Assembly: GCF_041647995.1 (NCBI RefSeq)
Contig: NZ_JARRIB010000001.1
Location: 434,001-498,000 of the forward strand
Reading direction: 5' to 3'
DNA length: 64,000 nt
Source: Pyrococcus kukulkanii
GTDB taxonomy: Archaea > Methanobacteriota_B > Thermococci > Thermococcales > Thermococcaceae
The translations under genes and the position numbers were made by a program. Within the stretch, counting starts at the first letter, position 1, and each line of letters begins with the position of its first letter. The notes under the pieces were generated by a model, which saw only the letters and a list, made by a program, of their open reading frames with translations, was not told where the DNA came from and made no database searches. This document shows positions 60,095 through 64,000 of the stretch, piece after piece.

Positions 60095-61235
60095 ACCATC
60101 TCTCAATAAGATAGCTCTTCTCCTTTAAGAATGTCCTAGCTCTTTCTCTGATAAGTCTTTCGGCCTCTATTGTAGTCATATCCACAGTCTTTATTACGAA
60201 ATCAGCTGTCTTAGCAAAGTAGAGAGGTATCAAAGGTTCTGCATTTTTTATAACTCCATTCTTGTAGGCCACTGCACCATCAAAGAGAGCCCTTGCCCAT
60301 AACTCATCTGGGAATTCGAAGCTTTCAAGAGCCTTCACTACGCCATTAAACGTTTCTCCACTAAGAATCTTTCTCAAAATATCCTTTTCTTTCTCAAATA
60401 GTTCTTTTGATTTCCGTTTTAATAATTCAAGGGTTACTTTAACTTCTTCAGGCTCCCCTCTAACTTCCTCTCCCCAAGTCTCAACAGCCCTTATCTCCTT
60501 AACATCTCTCCAAACTTTTTCATATCTCTTCATTAACATGAACAGGGTACCAACGACTTGGTTAAACATTGGACCCAGGGAAGCAGCAGGATCCTTTGGA
60601 TTGTGTATCTTCATCCCCAGGCTTACCTGAACTACTTTCTTCTTGTTGGCGATGGCTGTCGTCGTGAGGAATATGTCAACTCCAAACCTAGCAACGTCAG
60701 TCTTCCACACTTCCTCGTCCTTGAGGTACAGGTCTATCATCTTGGCGCTTATGCCAAAATCTCCACCAATGGGTTGCCTTATGTCGTACCCATACAGGGA
60801 GGCTGTCATTGGATAGGCGATGTTGTTGGTTATGGTTCCATCCCACTTGTGTCTCAGGTAGAGGGGAGCAACGAAATCGTAGCCCTTTTCAATTGGCTCA
60901 GCAAACTTATATATCCACTCTGGGGTTATACTTCTCAAATCACTATCAACGAAGACTACTGCATCAGCATCCCTTTCTCTCGCAAATTCCATGATCTCCT
61001 TCATAGCACTGCCCTTTCCAGGAATTGGCCACTTGTAGACAAAGCTGTGAACCTCAACACCTTGAGGAACCTTTGTTGAAAGGACAACATCTCTCGTTCC
61101 ATCCGTGCTACCACCATCTGCATTAACTATAATTCCTCCACCAAAGTACTTCTTAAGGCCTTCAGCAGCTTGCTTTACAACGTACCCTATGGTGTCAGCG
61201 TTGTTATAGCTCGGAATTCCAACGACCACCTTCAT
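60087..61235 (-). CDS. Family 2-like glycosyltransferase (GT-A fold)
   Basis: 382 residues. N-terminal GIPSYNNADTIGYVV, DGGSTDGTRDVV and a DxD-like metal site FVDSDLRSITPEW are typical of GT-A enzymes using nucleotide sugars; the middle QPIGGDFGISAKMID resembles glucosyl-3-phosphoglycerate/mannosylglycerate synthase-like proteins. The likely product class is a glycosylated small solute or lipid, not proved. ATG 61235 is preferred to TTG 61241. The dehydrogenase pair is divergent. Confidence 0.8.
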   Translation of the reverse strand: MKVVVGIPSYNNADTIGYVVKQAAEGLKKYFGGGIIVNADGGSTDGTRDVVLSTKVPQGVEVHSFVYKWPIPGKGSAMKEIMEFARERDADAVVFVDSDLRSITPEWIYKFAEPIEKGYDFVAPLYLRHKWDGTITNNIAYPMTASLYGYDIRQPIGGDFGISAKMIDLYLKDEEVWKTDVARFGVDIFLTTTAIANKKKVVQVSLGMKIHNPKDPAASLGPMFNQVVGTLFMLMKRYEKVWRDVKEIRAVETWGEEVRGEPEEVKVTLELLKRKSKELFEKEKDILRKILSGETFNGVVKALESFEFPDELWARALFDGAVAYKNGVIKNAEPLIPLYFAKTADFVIKTVDMTTIEAERLIRERARTFLKEKSYLIERWFT

Positions 61236-61431
61236 TTTCAACCACCTCCACTCTTATCTCCTCCTAAGAATTTTAAAACTTTTAGTAACTAAATTGAGCA
61301 TTAAGGAAAGTCGGGATTAATTGAGCTTTTCATGCTAATACAGCCGTATTTATCATCTATATTTGACATTCAAAAATGACCGTCACTTTTTTTAACCTTA
61401 AGCCTCTCTAAATAGTTACAGGTGAGCGGTC
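61236..61431. promoter_or_regulatory. Divergent promoter region of glycosyltransferase and dehydrogenases
   Basis: About 195 bases with TATA-like AATTTTAAAAC near 61269 (minus direction) and CTAAATAG near 61406 (plus direction). A TGAC...GTCA repeat occurs at about 61364-61385 (TTGACATTCAAAAATGACCG, then GTCAC), possibly a regulator site for the dehydrogenases. Confidence 0.35.
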
Positions 61432-62457
61432 ATGCCAGAGAGACTCAAAGTCGGCGTGATAGGCTGTGGAAACATCTTTAACCTAGCCCACAAGCCAGCA
61501 CTAAAGGCCATGAGGAAAACGATAAAGGTAGTAGCGGTAATGGATATAGACGAGGAAGCAGCAAAAAAAGCAGGGAAAGAGCTCAATGCTAAGGTCTTCA
61601 CGAACTTAGATGAGTTCCTAGAGCAAGAAATGGATGTTGTTGAGATATTAACTCCAACGTACACACATGCAGAGCTCACAATAAAAGCGCTGAAGGCTGG
61701 CAAGAATGTAATAGTCGAGAAGCCAATAGCATTAACGGTAGAGGAAGCGGAAAAAATGATTAAGGAGGCAGAGCAACAGGGGCTTAAGCTTTTTGTTGGC
61801 CACGTAAGGAGGTTCGACAAGAGATGGAGACAAATAAAAGATGTGATAAAATCCAGGAACATTCTACCAATGCAGATTAGGAAGACCGAAGTGCAACACC
61901 TACCATTTCCCGCCGACTACTGGTACTGGGATGAGAGCAAGAGTGGCGGAGTTATCACAGATCTCGGCGTTCACGTGACAGACTTCCTGAGATGGTTTTT
62001 TGAGAGTGAGCCCGTTGAGGTGTTTGCAATAGGAAAAGCGATAAGAGGAGAGGCAAGAGTAAACAAGACTTACGATCATGTCGTCATGTTCATAAAGTTC
62101 GAGGGAGACAAAACCGGAATAGCTGAAGTGAGCTGGAGCTATCCGCTACCGGCTAAGTACGGCGTCTTCTACCACCACCTTGATATAATAGGGAAGAACG
62201 GGAGGATAAGGTACACCCCACTGGATACTCCAGTCGTGGGAGTTGTAAAGAGCACATTCGAGATGCCAAGGTTCTCACCAATGCTGTCAACGTTTCCCGA
62301 AGCATTTGAGGCTGAGCTTAGACACTTCTTTGAATGCATAAAGAGTGACTGTGAACCCGTTGTTACAGCAAAAGATGCTCTAATAGCTTTATACATAGCG
62401 GAAAAGGCGAGAGAGAGCATTAGAAAGGGCGAGCCCGTTAAGTTGGAGGTGATGTGA
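61432..62457 (+). CDS. Gfo/Idh/MocA-family dehydrogenase
   Basis: 341 residues. N-terminal NAD(P)-binding VGVIGCGNIFNLAHKPAL and the family catalytic motif EKPIALT with Lys; GGVITDLGVHVTDFLRWFF includes the conserved His. These enzymes oxidise sugars or inositols. AGGTGA precedes the ATG. It forms a pair with a paralogue immediately downstream (2-base gap). No clear substrate. Confidence 0.88.
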   Translation: MPERLKVGVIGCGNIFNLAHKPALKAMRKTIKVVAVMDIDEEAAKKAGKELNAKVFTNLDEFLEQEMDVVEILTPTYTHAELTIKALKAGKNVIVEKPIALTVEEAEKMIKEAEQQGLKLFVGHVRRFDKRWRQIKDVIKSRNILPMQIRKTEVQHLPFPADYWYWDESKSGGVITDLGVHVTDFLRWFFESEPVEVFAIGKAIRGEARVNKTYDHVVMFIKFEGDKTGIAEVSWSYPLPAKYGVFYHHLDIIGKNGRIRYTPLDTPVVGVVKSTFEMPRFSPMLSTFPEAFEAELRHFFECIKSDCEPVVTAKDALIALYIAEKARESIRKGEPVKLEVM

Positions 62458-62458
62458 T

Positions 62459-64000
<1,542 letters not shown>

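Overview
The window is a gene-dense stretch of a Thermococcales chromosome, almost certainly Pyrococcus (species not resolved). It carries archaeal-only informational genes (Alba, VAT/CDC48, L35Ae, SRP19, RNase P protein 3, TiaS, Trm1, TrmI, archaeal KsgA, NreA), archaeal central metabolism (archaeal GAPDH, archaeal triosephosphate isomerase, NfnSL-type sulfide dehydrogenase/ferredoxin:NADP oxidoreductase, a ferredoxin with an Asp cluster ligand), Pyrococcus-specific DUF257 proteins, GTG/TTG starts, GGTGA-type ribosome binding sites and TATA boxes.

Layout. 1-4.9 kb: partial MATE exporter, HTH regulator, a decayed GltA-type flavoprotein, an atypical SDR and moaC. 5.3-8.2 kb: an OLD-like ATPase with a TOPRIM-like partner, then tiaS. 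8.2-12.7 kb: TrkH and a mixed ABC transporter (ECF-like ATPase plus two Dpp-like permeases). 12.8-18.5 kb: cysteine-synthase pseudogene, CYTH protein, archaemetzincin, M42 peptidase, DUF655/KsgA, SAM synthetase. 18.6-22.9 kb: TOPRIM/coiled-coil protein, XerA, pantoate kinase, Trm1, L35Ae. 22.9-29.7 kb: GAPDH with an encapsulin-A-domain-like gene behind it, an ECF S-component, ThiL, alkyltransferase, TPR membrane protein, a three-hairpin H/ACA guide RNA, PIN protein and Alba. 29.9-35.2 kb: VAT and Hsp20 (each with a Phr-type heat-shock operator), a lone tnpB element and a PfkB kinase. 35.2-45.4 kb: ABC-2 exporter, a chemoreceptor operon with DUF257 and KaiC-like partners, CBS/NreA, SRP19, DUF257-TrmI. 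45.4-52.4 kb: C/D sRNA, tRNA-Val, broken GH5 cellulase, Elp3, lipoprotein, SDR interrupted by a stop codon, flavodoxin. 52.4-64 kb: nicotinate phosphoribosyltransferase, ferredoxin, NfnSL, MtaB, an RNA-binding protein/RNase P pair, a TPR protein, a glycosyltransferase, two Gfo/Idh/MocA dehydrogenases and partial TPI.

Most genes are housekeeping. The parts most worth following are the GAPDH/encapsulin-like pair, the ATPase/TOPRIM-like pair, the chemoreceptor/DUF257/KaiC-like operon, the transporter that may replace a binding protein by large extracellular loops, two guide RNAs, and at least six decayed genes. Functions are read from recalled family motifs; no database search was run.
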